A stretch of 64,000 nt of DNA from assembly GCF_031846185.1 (NCBI RefSeq), contig NZ_JAVRIF010000004.1:1-64000 (forward strand). The letters run 5' to 3'. The translations under genes were made by a program, and so were the position numbers. The stretch is from Thalassotalea_H castellviae (GTDB lineage: Bacteria; Pseudomonadota; Gammaproteobacteria; Enterobacterales; Alteromonadaceae). The notes below the pieces were generated by a model that saw only the letters and a program-made list of their open reading frames with translations, was not told the DNA's origin and did not search any database. The stretch's first letter is position 1. Each line of letters begins with the position of its first letter. Below, piece by piece: positions 51,700 through 62,124 of the stretch.

Positions 51700-52766
51700 G
51701 TAGAAAAACTCCTTAAAGCTAAACCAGCGGCAACCATATATTGTGATGCGGTTTGATTTAATTCTTGTTCATTAATCGATGAAGACACCGCCATATGAGA
51801 AAACGGATTTGCAATAACCGTATGAATTCCTAACTCTTCATTTAATAATTCATGAATGCCTTCAACTTGTGCACAACCTCCAGATATCACAAGATAATCA
51901 ATTTTATCTTTACCACTTGAGGTTAAAAACATTTGAATTGCGCGTCTTATTTGTTGCACTAATACGGTATGAAAAGGAGCAAGCACTTCAAAAGTATAAT
52001 TGGGTGGTAAATCACGACTGACTTTTGCCGCTTCAGCTTCTTCAAAAGATTTATTGTAATAAGAGACGATAGAACGAGTGTATTGTTCGCCGCCAAACAT
52101 TTGATCGCGACTATATAAATGCTCGCCCGCATGAGTCACTGAAAATAACGTCATCATCGCACCAATATCAACGATTGCCACTGTTTTATCTACAGCGTCA
52201 TCGGGTAATAAGGGTAAAACTAAATCATACGAACGACTTACCGCATAAGATTCAACGTCGACTACTTTCGTGGTAAAACCACCTGCTTCCAACGCCGAAA
52301 CTCTTGCTTCTACAGATTCAGTACGTGCAGCACTCAATAAAACATTAATTTTTGTTGGATCAGATTCATTCACATCTAAAGGTTCAAAATCTAAACTGAC
52401 TTCATCAAGAGGATAAGGAATTAGACTGTCAGCTTCAATTTCAATTTGACTCGCGAGTTCTTGCTCATTGAGTGAAACATCCATATAAATGACTTTCGTG
52501 ATAACTGTTTGACCTGAAACTGCTGCAGCTGCTTGAGTAGCAGAAGCTGTAATTTTATTCCGTAACTTGGCAATAACTTTACCGACGGCTTCAATATCTT
52601 GAATTTCTCTGTCGATAATAGCACCTCGAGGCATAAGCTCCGTTGCTATCGCCTCCAACACATATCCCTCGGTGCCTTGATTGATTAATACCGCTTTCGC
52701 AGAATGAGATCCAATATCTATCCCTACAACCAAAGAAGTTTTCTTTTTCCAAAGATTTTTCAGCAT
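51687..52766 (-). CDS. pilM: Type IV pilus actin-like protein PilM
   Basis: A cytoplasmic actin-fold ATP-binding protein of 359 residues that docks on the PilN tail and couples the pilus motor to the alignment complex. Family signs are VVGIDIGSHSAKAVLI, ELASQIEIEADSLIPYPLDE, VAIVDIGAMMTLFSV, and YLVISGGCAQVEGI. It is the first gene of pilMNOPQ and is divergent from mrcA with 130 bases between, which must hold both promoters. Confidence 0.97.
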   Translation of the reverse strand: MLKNLWKKKTSLVVGIDIGSHSAKAVLINQGTEGYVLEAIATELMPRGAIIDREIQDIEAVGKVIAKLRNKITASATQAAAAVSGQTVITKVIYMDVSLNEQELASQIEIEADSLIPYPLDEVSLDFEPLDVNESDPTKINVLLSAARTESVEARVSALEAGGFTTKVVDVESYAVSRSYDLVLPLLPDDAVDKTVAIVDIGAMMTLFSVTHAGEHLYSRDQMFGGEQYTRSIVSYYNKSFEEAEAAKVSRDLPPNYTFEVLAPFHTVLVQQIRRAIQMFLTSSGKDKIDYLVISGGCAQVEGIHELLNEELGIHTVIANPFSHMAVSSSINEQELNQTASQYMVAAGLALRSFSTWHI

Positions 52767-52896
52767 AACTTCCTACTAAATCATTTTATTATAATAATAT
52801 AGATATATTTTCCAGATAAATACATTTATTACATGCTTTTAAAGGATATACTAGTAGTAATCGGCAATTTTTTTAAATTTTATTGAGCGCTTTATT

Positions 52897-55452
52897 TTGT
52901 TTTCTTTCAAAAACCTACTAAAAGTTGGATTATTTTTAACGCTTTTTGGACTTGCAGCCCTTGTAATTACTTACTTTTTGCTTCGAAGTGAATTACCGAG
53001 TGTTGAGTCATTAAAAAATCTTCAATGGCAAACACCGATGAAAATATATAGTGCCGATGGCCAACTAATGAACCAGTTTGGTGAGAAAAAAAGGATCCCA
53101 TTAACACTTGATGAGATGCCTAAACAGCTAATTAATGCCATTTTAGCGACTGAAGATGACCGTTTTTACTTACATTTTGGTGTTGATCCTATAGGTATGA
53201 CGCGCGCAGTTATTGGTCAACTTATTGGTCAAAATAAGGGGGGAGCAAGTACGATCACAATGCAAGTTGCTCGTAATTTCTTTTTAACAAGAGAGCAAAC
53301 CTATATCCGAAAAATTCGTGAAATATTTACCGCATTCCATATCGAATACTTATTATCAAAAGATGAAATACTCGCGTTATATATGAATAAAATACCTTTA
53401 GGTCATCGATCTTTTGGTTTCGGGGCAGCGGCACAAGTTTACTACAATAAAGATGTTAAAGATTTAACGCTTGCTCAAATTGCGGTATTGGCAGGTTTGC
53501 CAAAAGCACCTTCTACGTTAAACCCAATAAGTAGACCTGATCGCGCTTTATCAAGACGAGCCGTTGTTTTACAACGTATGTTAGTGACTGATTACATTAC
53601 TAGAGAAGAATTTGAACAAGCGATAAATGCGCCTATCACTGCTAAAAAGCATGGGGCTATCATTGAATTAAGTGCTCCTTACGCGGCTGAAATGGCACAT
53701 CAGGAAATGATTGACCGATACGGGAAAGAACAGGCTTACACTGGAGGTTATAAAGTTTTTACAACGGTCACTTCTAAACTACAAAAATCTGCAGAGCATG
53801 CGGTTATTTCTAATCTCCTTAATTATGACTTACGTCATGGCTATAGAGGTCCAATTATGTCTCTTCGCCCGCAAGGTGATCAGCATGAAGAAATTGAAAT
53901 TGTAGAAATAGATCCATTAAATATCAACGAAATAGAGGATGCATTAAGCGATATAGAAAGTTATCCGCCTCTATTTCCAGCTGTGGTAACTAAAGTCGAA
54001 GAACAATCAATCGAAGTGACTTTGCCAAACAATCAAGTCGAAAGGATTAATTGGCAGGGCTTATCTTGGGCCAGAGAATATATCAATGATGATAAACAAG
54101 GACCCGCACCACAGTTTGCCAATGAGATCGTAAAATATGCCGATGTAGTATACGTAAGACAACAAGGTCAACAATATGCTTTAAGTCAGTTTCCTTCGGC
54201 AAGTTCTGCGCTTGTTTCTTTATCTCCAGATAACGGTGCTATTAAAGCAGTAGTGGGCGGATTTAGTTATAAACATTCTCAATTTAACCGAGTTACTCAA
54301 GCGAAACGACAAGTGGGTTCAAATATAAAACCTTTTGTATATTCAGCCGCTTTAGAAAATGGTTTTACCCTTGCATCAATCGTCAATGACGCCCCTATAA
54401 ATCAATCAAATGACATCACAGGGGTAGTATGGCGACCAAAAAATTCACCAGCAATTTATTCCGGTGAAATTAGAGTTAAAAGAGCATTAGCTCAATCAAA
54501 AAACGTAGTAGCAGTACGATTATTTAGAGAGGTCGGTTTAAATAAAATTATACCGCATTTAGCATCTTTTGGTTTCGCTCCCGATGAACTACCCCGTGAT
54601 GAATCACTTTCTCTAGGTTCTGCATCACTCACGCCAATGGAAGTTGCAACAGGTTTTGCTACATTCGCCAATAATGGTTTTTTAATCGAGCCTTATATCA
54701 TTGAAAGAATTGAAGACTCTTTCGGTAATATTGTATATCAAGCCAACCCTGCTATCGCCTGCGATGACTGTAGTCATTTTGATAATAATTCACAATTAAC
54801 GGCAGACTTAGATCCTATTCCAGAGAATATAGTTAACACGCTTACTTCACAGCAATCAAGTTCCAAAGAGCACCCGTTAATTAAAGCGGAACGTGTCATA
54901 AGTCCACAAAATGCTTTTTTGATCACGCAAGCCTTAAATGAAGCAATTTGGGGAGCTGATTGGTCTATAAATCCAGGATGGCAAGGCACCGGCTTTAGAG
55001 GAAGAACACTAAAACGAAGAGATATTGCCGGTAAAACGGGCACAACAAACGAAGCAAAAGATGCTTGGTTTTCAGGTTATAGTCGAAGAATCGTCACCAC
55101 GTCATGGATAGGTTTTGACGATCCGTCTCGAAATTTGGGTAGCTCTTCTTATAATAAAAATCTTGATAAAAACCAAATTACCGGTAAAGAATTTGGCGCG
55201 AAGTCGGCACAACCCGCCTGGATTTCATTTATGCGTACGGCATTAGCAGACCTTCCAGTTGAGCCATTTATGCAACCAGAAAACATCGTTTCTGTGCGAA
55301 TAGATAAGCAAACAGGAAAATTAACCAAACGTACAGATAGAACCAGTATCTTTGAATATTTTAAATTAGGGACTGCTCCGACCGAATATGTCACCAAAGA
55401 TAACAGCCACGATATCTTTGATAATAAAACTCAGACTGAAGAAATTTTCTAA
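52897..55452 (+). CDS. mrcA: Penicillin-binding protein 1A
   Basis: A bifunctional class A peptidoglycan synthase of 851 residues. A membrane span (about 8-30) is followed by the glycosyltransferase domain (ATEDDRFYLHFGVDPIGMTR, GGASTITMQVARNF) and the transpeptidase domain with SNIK as the Ser-x-x-Lys motif (in KRQVGSNIKPFVYS), then SQSKN and KTGTTNEAKDAWFSGY. An OB-like domain lies between. The start appears to be TTG 52897, with GAG nine bases upstream; no ATG fits before the membrane span. It is divergent from pilMNOPQ, the usual arrangement in gammaproteobacteria. Confidence 0.96.
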   Translation: MFSFKNLLKVGLFLTLFGLAALVITYFLLRSELPSVESLKNLQWQTPMKIYSADGQLMNQFGEKKRIPLTLDEMPKQLINAILATEDDRFYLHFGVDPIGMTRAVIGQLIGQNKGGASTITMQVARNFFLTREQTYIRKIREIFTAFHIEYLLSKDEILALYMNKIPLGHRSFGFGAAAQVYYNKDVKDLTLAQIAVLAGLPKAPSTLNPISRPDRALSRRAVVLQRMLVTDYITREEFEQAINAPITAKKHGAIIELSAPYAAEMAHQEMIDRYGKEQAYTGGYKVFTTVTSKLQKSAEHAVISNLLNYDLRHGYRGPIMSLRPQGDQHEEIEIVEIDPLNINEIEDALSDIESYPPLFPAVVTKVEEQSIEVTLPNNQVERINWQGLSWAREYINDDKQGPAPQFANEIVKYADVVYVRQQGQQYALSQFPSASSALVSLSPDNGAIKAVVGGFSYKHSQFNRVTQAKRQVGSNIKPFVYSAALENGFTLASIVNDAPINQSNDITGVVWRPKNSPAIYSGEIRVKRALAQSKNVVAVRLFREVGLNKIIPHLASFGFAPDELPRDESLSLGSASLTPMEVATGFATFANNGFLIEPYIIERIEDSFGNIVYQANPAIACDDCSHFDNNSQLTADLDPIPENIVNTLTSQQSSSKEHPLIKAERVISPQNAFLITQALNEAIWGADWSINPGWQGTGFRGRTLKRRDIAGKTGTTNEAKDAWFSGYSRRIVTTSWIGFDDPSRNLGSSSYNKNLDKNQITGKEFGAKSAQPAWISFMRTALADLPVEPFMQPENIVSVRIDKQTGKLTKRTDRTSIFEYFKLGTAPTEYVTKDNSHDIFDNKTQTEEIF

Positions 55453-55514
55453 CTATTTGGTCAAGTTTTATTTGTTGAAAACTTCTTTCGTTTCGAATGA
55501 ATTTTTCAGATTTT

Positions 55515-55547
55515 AAGCGGGATTTTTCACTAAAATTCCGCTTTTTT
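55515..55547 (+). terminator. Rho-independent terminator of mrcA
   Basis: AAGCGGGATTTT (55515-55526) pairs with AAAATTCCGCTT (55532-55543), with one G-T pair and a five-base loop, followed by a T run. The remaining 250 bases up to pckA hold its promoter region; I see no gene there. Confidence 0.9.
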
Positions 55548-55803
55548 GTGTATATTCCTACATTTTTAATAAAATACCGAAATGTTTTTCATGCCATTTT
55601 TTCTAGCCTTCCTTTAATAGTGACCAAATTGTGTCGCTTATTCACCTAAAAATTCTCGCCATAAATGAAAGTTATTATGAAAACTTTCAGATCGAAAGAA
55701 ATATTTCTTTCGTTTTGATTAAAAATCACCTAAAATTGCGCTCTCAACATTACCTTGAACTTAAAAATTCACAATATCGTCATACTTTAGGAGCTTATTT
55801 GTT

Positions 55804-57414
55804 ATGACTGCTTTGCCAAAAACTATCGATTTATCTCAATACGGCATTAATAATGCGACAGAGGTTGTTTATAACCCGTCTTATGATTTGTTGTTTGCAG
55901 AAGAAACTAAATCTGATCTTGAGGGCTATGAAAAAGGCGTAGTCACTGAGCTTGGAGCCGTGAATGTTGATACTGGTATTTTTACTGGCCGTTCTCCTAA
56001 AGATAAATATATCGTGCGTGACGATACTTCACGAGATACAGTATGGTGGTCAGATCAAGGTAAAAATGATAACAAACCTATGACTCAAGAAACTTGGGAT
56101 CATTTAAAATCATTAGTTACTACACAACTTTCAGACCAACGTTTATTTGTAGTTGATACGTATTGTGGCGCCAATGAAGATACGCGTTTGAAAGTACGTT
56201 TTATTACTCAAGTCGCTTGGCAAGCACATTTTGTAAAAAACATGTTCATTCGACCTTCGGATGAAGAGTTAAAAGATTACGAACCCGATTTCGTAGTAAT
56301 GAATGGCGCAAAAACCACCAATGACAAATGGCAAGAGCAAGGCTTGAATTCAGAAAATTTTGTCGCTTTCAATTTAACCGAAAAAATTCAATTAATCGGT
56401 GGTACTTGGTACGGCGGTGAAATGAAAAAAGGTATGTTCTCAATGATGAACTACTTATTACCTTTAAAAGGTATTGCTTCAATGCACTGTAGTGCCAATG
56501 TCGGTAAAAAAGGTGATGTTGCTATATTTTTTGGTTTATCGGGCACCGGTAAAACAACACTTTCTACAGATCCTAAACGTGAGTTAATTGGTGATGATGA
56601 GCACGGTTGGGATGACAACGGTGTGTTTAACTTTGAAGGTGGTTGTTATGCTAAAACCATCAATTTAAGTAAAGAAAATGAACCTGACATCTATAACGCC
56701 ATTCGTCGTGATGCGTTATTAGAAAATGTAACGGTTGATGCCAATGGTAAAGTTGATTTCGATGATAACTCAAAAACAGAAAACACTCGTGTTTCTTACC
56801 CAATTCATCATATCGATAATATTGTTAAACCCGTTTCACGTGCTGGACATGCTAAAAAGGTCATTTTCTTAACAGCAGATGCTTTTGGCGTTCTACCACC
56901 CGTTTCTAAATTGACTCCGGCACAAACTGAGTATTACTTTTTATCTGGTTTTACCGCAAAGTTAGCGGGAACCGAACGCGGGATCACTGAACCAACACCT
57001 ACATTTTCAAGTTGTTTTGGTGCTGCTTTTTTAAGTTTACATCCAACTCAATATGCTGAAGTTTTACGTAAGCGTATGCAAGCAGTTGGTGCTGAAGCTT
57101 ATTTAGTCAATACTGGTTGGAATGGCACAGGTAAACGTATCTCTATTAAAGATACTCGTGCGATAATAGACTCAATATTAGATGGTTCTATCGATAGTGC
57201 AGAAACCCGCACATTACCGCTGTTTAATTTAAGTGTTCCTACCGCATTACCGGGTGTAAATACCGAGATCCTTGATCCTCGTGATACATATTCAAATGCG
57301 GCAGAATGGCAAACAAAAGCGCAAGATTTAGCTACTCGTTTTGTTAATAATTTTGACAAATTCACCGATACCGACAACGGTAAGGCATTAGTAAAAGCAG
57401 GGCCTGAGCTTTAA
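55804..57414 (+). CDS. pckA: Phosphoenolpyruvate carboxykinase (ATP)
   Basis: Converts oxaloacetate and ATP to phosphoenolpyruvate, CO2 and ADP, the entry step of gluconeogenesis. The 536-residue enzyme has the substrate loop FTGRSPKDKYIVRD, the HCSANVG region, the kinase P-loop GLSGTGKTT (244-252), the metal motif LIGDDEHGW and the ENTRVSYPI loop. TAGGAG lies 11 bases before the ATG. It stands alone, between two terminators. Such bacteria use it when growing on amino acids or organic acids. Confidence 0.98.
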   Translation: MTALPKTIDLSQYGINNATEVVYNPSYDLLFAEETKSDLEGYEKGVVTELGAVNVDTGIFTGRSPKDKYIVRDDTSRDTVWWSDQGKNDNKPMTQETWDHLKSLVTTQLSDQRLFVVDTYCGANEDTRLKVRFITQVAWQAHFVKNMFIRPSDEELKDYEPDFVVMNGAKTTNDKWQEQGLNSENFVAFNLTEKIQLIGGTWYGGEMKKGMFSMMNYLLPLKGIASMHCSANVGKKGDVAIFFGLSGTGKTTLSTDPKRELIGDDEHGWDDNGVFNFEGGCYAKTINLSKENEPDIYNAIRRDALLENVTVDANGKVDFDDNSKTENTRVSYPIHHIDNIVKPVSRAGHAKKVIFLTADAFGVLPPVSKLTPAQTEYYFLSGFTAKLAGTERGITEPTPTFSSCFGAAFLSLHPTQYAEVLRKRMQAVGAEAYLVNTGWNGTGKRISIKDTRAIIDSILDGSIDSAETRTLPLFNLSVPTALPGVNTEILDPRDTYSNAAEWQTKAQDLATRFVNNFDKFTDTDNGKALVKAGPEL

Positions 57415-57467
57415 TTTTAGCCTGCGCTTTCACTCTGTGTCAGCGCAAATTTAACGGCAAGCGTTTA

Positions 57468-57503
57468 AAAAAAACCCGAGTAACGAAAGTTATTCGGGTT
57501 TTT
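57468..57503. terminator. Bidirectional rho-independent terminator
   Basis: AAAACCCGAGTAAC (57471-57484) pairs with GTTATTCGGGTTTT (57489-57502) around GAAA. T runs on both strands let it end both pckA and the leftward arg operon. Confidence 0.9.
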
Positions 57504-57518
57504 AATTTGATGTATTAA

Positions 57519-58841
57519 TTACCTGAGGTTTTTAACATATATTTTCGACTTTCGCTGAAAGTTATACATTTGCTTTTTACCTTCTGGAAGTTTCTCAATT
57601 GGCTGCTCAGTGAAGCCTTGTTCTAGAAACCAATGACCGCTCACGGTAGTTAAGACAAAAACAGAATCAAAGCCTTGTTTCTTGGCATTTTCTTCTACTG
57701 CCGCCATTAATCTTTCACCTCGGTTACCTTTTCGATAATCAGGATGAATCACCACACAAGCTATTTCTCCAGTATTTGCTTCGGCATATGGGTACAGTGC
57801 AACACAAGCAATGATCACATCTTCTTTTTTGAGCACAGTAAAGCGATCAATTTCGACTTCCAGTAATTCTCTCGACCGTTTCACTAACACCCCTTCTTCT
57901 TCAAGAGGCTGAATCAGCTCTAAGATTCCGGCAACATCATCGATTGTGGCTGTTGAGAGTTCTTCTTTATGATCTTTGGCTATTAAGGTTCCGGCACCAT
58001 CACGAGTAAATAATTCTTGTAATAATGCAGTATCACTTTGATAACTAACACAATGACAACGTTCAACACCATTTTCACCACATTGAATAATAGAGCGCAG
58101 TAATAATTGGCGAACATGACAATCTTTTTCATCCAATAAGGTTTTAACCGTACGAACGCTACAACTACGGATAAGTTTGCCAGATTGATCAATTAATCCC
58201 TCATCATCTGTTAAGGCAATTAATTTGTCAGCCTTTAGAGCAATGGCTGTTTGCGTGGCAACATCTTCTAACGCCAAGTTAAACACTTCGCCAGTTGGCG
58301 AATAACCAATTGGAGAAAGGAGCACAATGGAGCCATAATCTAGCTGCATATTTATGCCATCAGAATCAATTCTTCGAACTGAGCCAGTATACTTATAATC
58401 TATCCCTTCACGAACCCCCATAGGTTTAGCAATAACAAAATTGCCTGTACTCACCCTAATTTGAGAGCCGTGCATGGGAGAGTTAGCTAACCCGGTACTT
58501 AACAGCGCTTCGATATGTAATCGTAAAGAGCCGGTGGCATCTTTTACCGCTACGAGTGTTTCGGCGTCAGTTACGCGAACATTATTTTCAATATTACGTT
58601 TAATGCCACGTTGCTTAATACTGTTTTCAATTTGTGGTCTTGCGCCATGCACCACCACAAGTTTCACCCCTAAACTTCTTAATAATGAAATATCATGAAT
58701 AATATTGGCAAAATTTGGGTGAGACACCGCCTCACCTCCGAACATCAACACCACAGTTTTACCACGGTGTGCATTAATATAGGGAGCAGCGTTTCTAAAC
58801 CATTTAACGTAATTTTGATCGCCAGTATTCATATCATCCAT
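57519..58841 (-). CDS. argA: N-acetylglutamate synthase ArgA
   Basis: Makes N-acetylglutamate from glutamate and acetyl-CoA, the first committed step of arginine synthesis. The 440-residue protein has the amino-acid-kinase-like domain (VVLMFGGEAVSHPNFANII, VVVHGARPQIE, SGNFVIAKPMGV, LSPIGYSPTGEVFNLAL) and a GNAT domain (about 290-440: RRSRELLEVEIDRFTVL, ACVVIHPDYRKGNRGERLM, FVLTTVSGHWFLEQGF). It matches E. coli ArgA closely in length and order. ATG 58832 (M-N-T) is an alternative start. It lies 19 bases after argH(A), which itself carries a second GNAT domain, so two enzymes for this step seem to be made from one operon. Confidence 0.95.
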   Translation of the reverse strand: MDDMNTGDQNYVKWFRNAAPYINAHRGKTVVLMFGGEAVSHPNFANIIHDISLLRSLGVKLVVVHGARPQIENSIKQRGIKRNIENNVRVTDAETLVAVKDATGSLRLHIEALLSTGLANSPMHGSQIRVSTGNFVIAKPMGVREGIDYKYTGSVRRIDSDGINMQLDYGSIVLLSPIGYSPTGEVFNLALEDVATQTAIALKADKLIALTDDEGLIDQSGKLIRSCSVRTVKTLLDEKDCHVRQLLLRSIIQCGENGVERCHCVSYQSDTALLQELFTRDGAGTLIAKDHKEELSTATIDDVAGILELIQPLEEEGVLVKRSRELLEVEIDRFTVLKKEDVIIACVALYPYAEANTGEIACVVIHPDYRKGNRGERLMAAVEENAKKQGFDSVFVLTTVSGHWFLEQGFTEQPIEKLPEGKKQMYNFQRKSKIYVKNLR

Positions 58842-58860
58842 TATTTAACATCTACTTTTA

Positions 58861-60789
58861 TTACTTACTTTGACCAACAATATATTGCATTGCGACTTCA
58901 TCAGCAGGGTCTTTATGCGGGCTTGGTTCACTGTCTTCGATAATATTGTCAGCCAATGTCGATTTATCAATCGTGGTAAAACCAAGTTGACTAAAATATT
59001 CAGGAATATAAGTCAGCACGATAATTTGCTCTAATTCTATTTGATGGGCAAACTCAAGCAAGTATTGAACTAATGCTTCGCCCTGACCTTGTTTTTGCGC
59101 ATTATCTGCAACAACAACGGAACGTATTTCTGCCAAGCCAGTTTGATAAATGTAAAGCGAGGCACAACCAACCACATTGCCAGCTAATTCAGCAACCACG
59201 AAATTTTGGATATCGTGAATAATATTGTCACGAGAACGAGGTAATATTTCACCTTTGTCCGCCCAAAAATTAACTTGTTGATATATGTTATCCACGTCAG
59301 ACATTCTTGCGCGGCGCACTGACATTGCTGCAGCTTTCTGTGCATTTAGCCGTTGCTTCACTTGCTTTAATGCCACTTCAGTTTGTTGTTTTCCTGGTGC
59401 ACCAACTACTTGCTCATTGAGAATTTCTTCATTGCCTGTTGCTAATGCTTTTTCAACTTGAGAACGAGAAGTACCACCAAGCGCTTCACGTTTATCAAGC
59501 GTAGATTCAATTGATAAATGTTGATAAACATCTTGTTCAATCTTTTCAGAATATTCTTGTAACTGAGTAATCGTTAGGTCTTCTAACGGCACGCCTTTAT
59601 CAATTGCCGCCAGCACTACTTCACCCACAATATGATGCGCTTCGCGGAACGGAATATCTTTACCGACTAAGTAATCAGCAAGCTCAGTAGCGTTTGCGTA
59701 ACCTTGCTGTGCAGCGGCAAGCGTACGTGAGCGATTCACTTTTAAGCCATCAGCGACAAGCACCGCCATTTCCATGCATTCTTGCCATGTATCCATCGCA
59801 TCAAAAAGACCTTCTTTGTCTTCTTGCATATCTTTATTATAAGCGAGCGCCAGTGCTTTCATTGTCGTTAACATGCCAGTTAAAGACCCAAACACTCGAC
59901 CAGCTTTACCCCGAATTAATTCACAGGCATCGGGATTTTTCTTTTGCGGCATTAACGAAGAGCCTGAGCTGACGAGATCACTCATTTCCACAAAGCCAGC
60001 TTCGCCTGAGTTGTAAAAAATTAGATCTTCAGCAAAACGTGATAGATGCATCATTGAAATACTCGCGGAAGCTAATAATTCAATGACGTGATCCCTATCT
60101 GAGACAGCATCTAAACTATTCATCGTCGCTGTTCTAAACCCTAAACGGTTTGCCAGTGCTTTACGATCAATCGGGTAAGCGGTTCCCGCAAGCGCACCTG
60201 AACCAAGTGGTGAAACATCTAACCGATAAAGGGCATCTTTTAATCGACCAATATCACGATTAAACATTTCAACATAGGCTAAACACCAATGCCCAAAAGT
60301 AACTGGTTGCGCACGTTGTAGATGTGTATAACCCGGTAAAACAGTGTCTTTTTCACGTTCAGCAAGGTTCATCATAGATTGCTGTAAATTAACTAAGGCA
60401 AATAATAAATCGCCACCCGTTTCTTTACACCAAAGTTTTAAGTCCGTTGCCACTTGGTCATTACGACTACGCCCGGTGTGAAGCTTTTTACCTAGATCAC
60501 CCGTTTTCTCGATTAATTGAATTTCAACCCAGCTATGAATGTCTTCTGCATCGGATGCTAAAATTTGTTTAGGATTTTCTTCAACCGATGCTTTGAGTTC
60601 TTCTAATGCTGCCGTTAAACGTGTTAATTCGTCATCATTGATCACGCCAACTTCATGAATAGCTTGAGCCCATGCTATTGAACCGACAATGTCTTGTACC
60701 GCCATGCGATAGTCAACGGGTAGCGAGTCATTAAACTTTTTAAATTGTAAACTCGCTTTTTCTTTAAATCTTCCGCCCCATAATGCCAT
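58861..60789 (-). CDS. argH: Fused argininosuccinate lyase and N-acetyltransferase, ArgH(A)
   Basis: A 642-residue fusion. Residues 1-about 460 are argininosuccinate lyase (WGGRFKEKASLQFKKFNDSL, TGRSRNDQVATDLKLW, and the signature GSSLMPQKKNP), which splits argininosuccinate into arginine and fumarate. Residues about 490-642 are a GNAT domain (VRRARMSDVDNIYQQVNFWA, then LAEIRSVVVADNAQKQGQGE, LEQIIVLTYIPEYFSQLGF). Such ArgH(A) fusions are known from Moritella and other marine gammaproteobacteria, where the extra domain makes N-acetylglutamate. Order and spacing (13 bases after argG, 19 before argA) show one operon. Confidence 0.95.
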   Translation of the reverse strand: MALWGGRFKEKASLQFKKFNDSLPVDYRMAVQDIVGSIAWAQAIHEVGVINDDELTRLTAALEELKASVEENPKQILASDAEDIHSWVEIQLIEKTGDLGKKLHTGRSRNDQVATDLKLWCKETGGDLLFALVNLQQSMMNLAEREKDTVLPGYTHLQRAQPVTFGHWCLAYVEMFNRDIGRLKDALYRLDVSPLGSGALAGTAYPIDRKALANRLGFRTATMNSLDAVSDRDHVIELLASASISMMHLSRFAEDLIFYNSGEAGFVEMSDLVSSGSSLMPQKKNPDACELIRGKAGRVFGSLTGMLTTMKALALAYNKDMQEDKEGLFDAMDTWQECMEMAVLVADGLKVNRSRTLAAAQQGYANATELADYLVGKDIPFREAHHIVGEVVLAAIDKGVPLEDLTITQLQEYSEKIEQDVYQHLSIESTLDKREALGGTSRSQVEKALATGNEEILNEQVVGAPGKQQTEVALKQVKQRLNAQKAAAMSVRRARMSDVDNIYQQVNFWADKGEILPRSRDNIIHDIQNFVVAELAGNVVGCASLYIYQTGLAEIRSVVVADNAQKQGQGEALVQYLLEFAHQIELEQIIVLTYIPEYFSQLGFTTIDKSTLADNIIEDSEPSPHKDPADEVAMQYIVGQSK

Positions 60790-60801
60790 GGTACTTATCC
60801 T

Positions 60802-62046
60802 TTACTTCTTATCTGATTGAGAGAGTGCAGTAATTCTGCTTGATAAGCTGAATAAGCGGATAAAGCCTTCTGCATGTTTTTGGTCATAAACATCGTCAGC
60901 ACCAAAAGTCGCAAACTCTTCTGAATACAATGAATTAGGAGAACGACGTTGGGTAACTTGCGCCATACCTTTATATAGTTTAACAACAACGTCACCGGTT
61001 AATTTTTCCGCTAAAGACGCCGCACCAGCCAATTGAGATTTCGCTAATGGCGTAAACCAGCGACCATCGTAAATCACATGAGAAAATTCCAGTGCAATTG
61101 ACTCTCGATATTTTAATGATTCTTTATCTAAAATTAAGGTTTCTAAGCCTTTATATGCCGCCATTAAAATGGTACCGCCTGGAGTTTCATAACAACCTCT
61201 GGACTTCATACCAACCAAACGGTTTTCTACGATATCGATACGACCAACACCGTGAGCAGCCCCCTTGGCATTTAAGTACATCAAGGCTTCATGGGCAGGA
61301 GAACCTGTGTCTTTAAAATCTTGCCCATCAACAGCAACCAACTCACCTTCTACAAAGCTAAGTTGAACACGTTCTGCTTCATCAGGTGCATCCATTGGAT
61401 CAACGGTCATGGTCCACACTTCTTTTGAAGGTTCACACCAAGGGTCTTCTAATTCACCGCCTTCGTGAGAAATGTGCCAAGAGTTTGCATCACGGCTGTA
61501 AATTTTCGTTAATGACGCAGAGCAGGGAATATCACATTCTGCTAAATAATCTAATAAATCTTCACGAGAAACCATGTCCCATTCACGCCATGGCGCAATA
61601 ACAGTTAGTTGTGGAGCAAGTGCGGCAAAACAAGACTCAAAACGCACTTGGTCATTACCTTTACCAGTACAACCATGGCATACAGCGTCGGCACCAACTT
61701 TAAGCGCTACTTCAACATGAGCCTTCGCTATTACCGGACGCGCCATCGAGGTTCCTAATAAATATTGCCCTTCATAAACCGCACCCGTTTTTAAAATAGG
61801 GTAAATATAATCTTTTACATATTCTTCTTTTAAATCAACCACATGACATTCTGAAGCACCAGAAGCAATCGCTTTTTCCTGAATACCAACTAACTCTTCT
61901 TCGCCCTGTCCAACATCAGCACAAAAAGCGACAACTTCACAACCTTCATAATTTTCTTTTAACCATGGAATGATCGCTGAAGTATCTAATCCACCTGAAT
62001 ATGCTAATACTACTTTTTTGATTTTTTTCTTTGCTGCTAAAGCCAT
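60802..62046 (-). CDS. argG: Argininosuccinate synthase
   Basis: Joins citrulline and aspartate using ATP. The 414-residue enzyme has the ATP pyrophosphatase loop VVLAYSGGLDTSAII near the start, VCHGCTGKGNDQVRFE, the SREDLLDYLAECDIP region and GRIDIVENRLVGMKSRGCYE. This is the short, common bacterial type. It lies 13 bases before argH(A). The 78 bases between argF and argG show no promoter that I can name. Confidence 0.97.
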   Translation of the reverse strand: MALAAKKKIKKVVLAYSGGLDTSAIIPWLKENYEGCEVVAFCADVGQGEEELVGIQEKAIASGASECHVVDLKEEYVKDYIYPILKTGAVYEGQYLLGTSMARPVIAKAHVEVALKVGADAVCHGCTGKGNDQVRFESCFAALAPQLTVIAPWREWDMVSREDLLDYLAECDIPCSASLTKIYSRDANSWHISHEGGELEDPWCEPSKEVWTMTVDPMDAPDEAERVQLSFVEGELVAVDGQDFKDTGSPAHEALMYLNAKGAAHGVGRIDIVENRLVGMKSRGCYETPGGTILMAAYKGLETLILDKESLKYRESIALEFSHVIYDGRWFTPLAKSQLAGAASLAEKLTGDVVVKLYKGMAQVTQRRSPNSLYSEEFATFGADDVYDQKHAEGFIRLFSLSSRITALSQSDKK

Positions 62047-62124
62047 TTCAATCTACCTATAAATTTTTAAATTTGTTTAAGAACCTGAATGCTCAGGTTT
62101 TATGTTAGTTATTTTCTCTCACTT

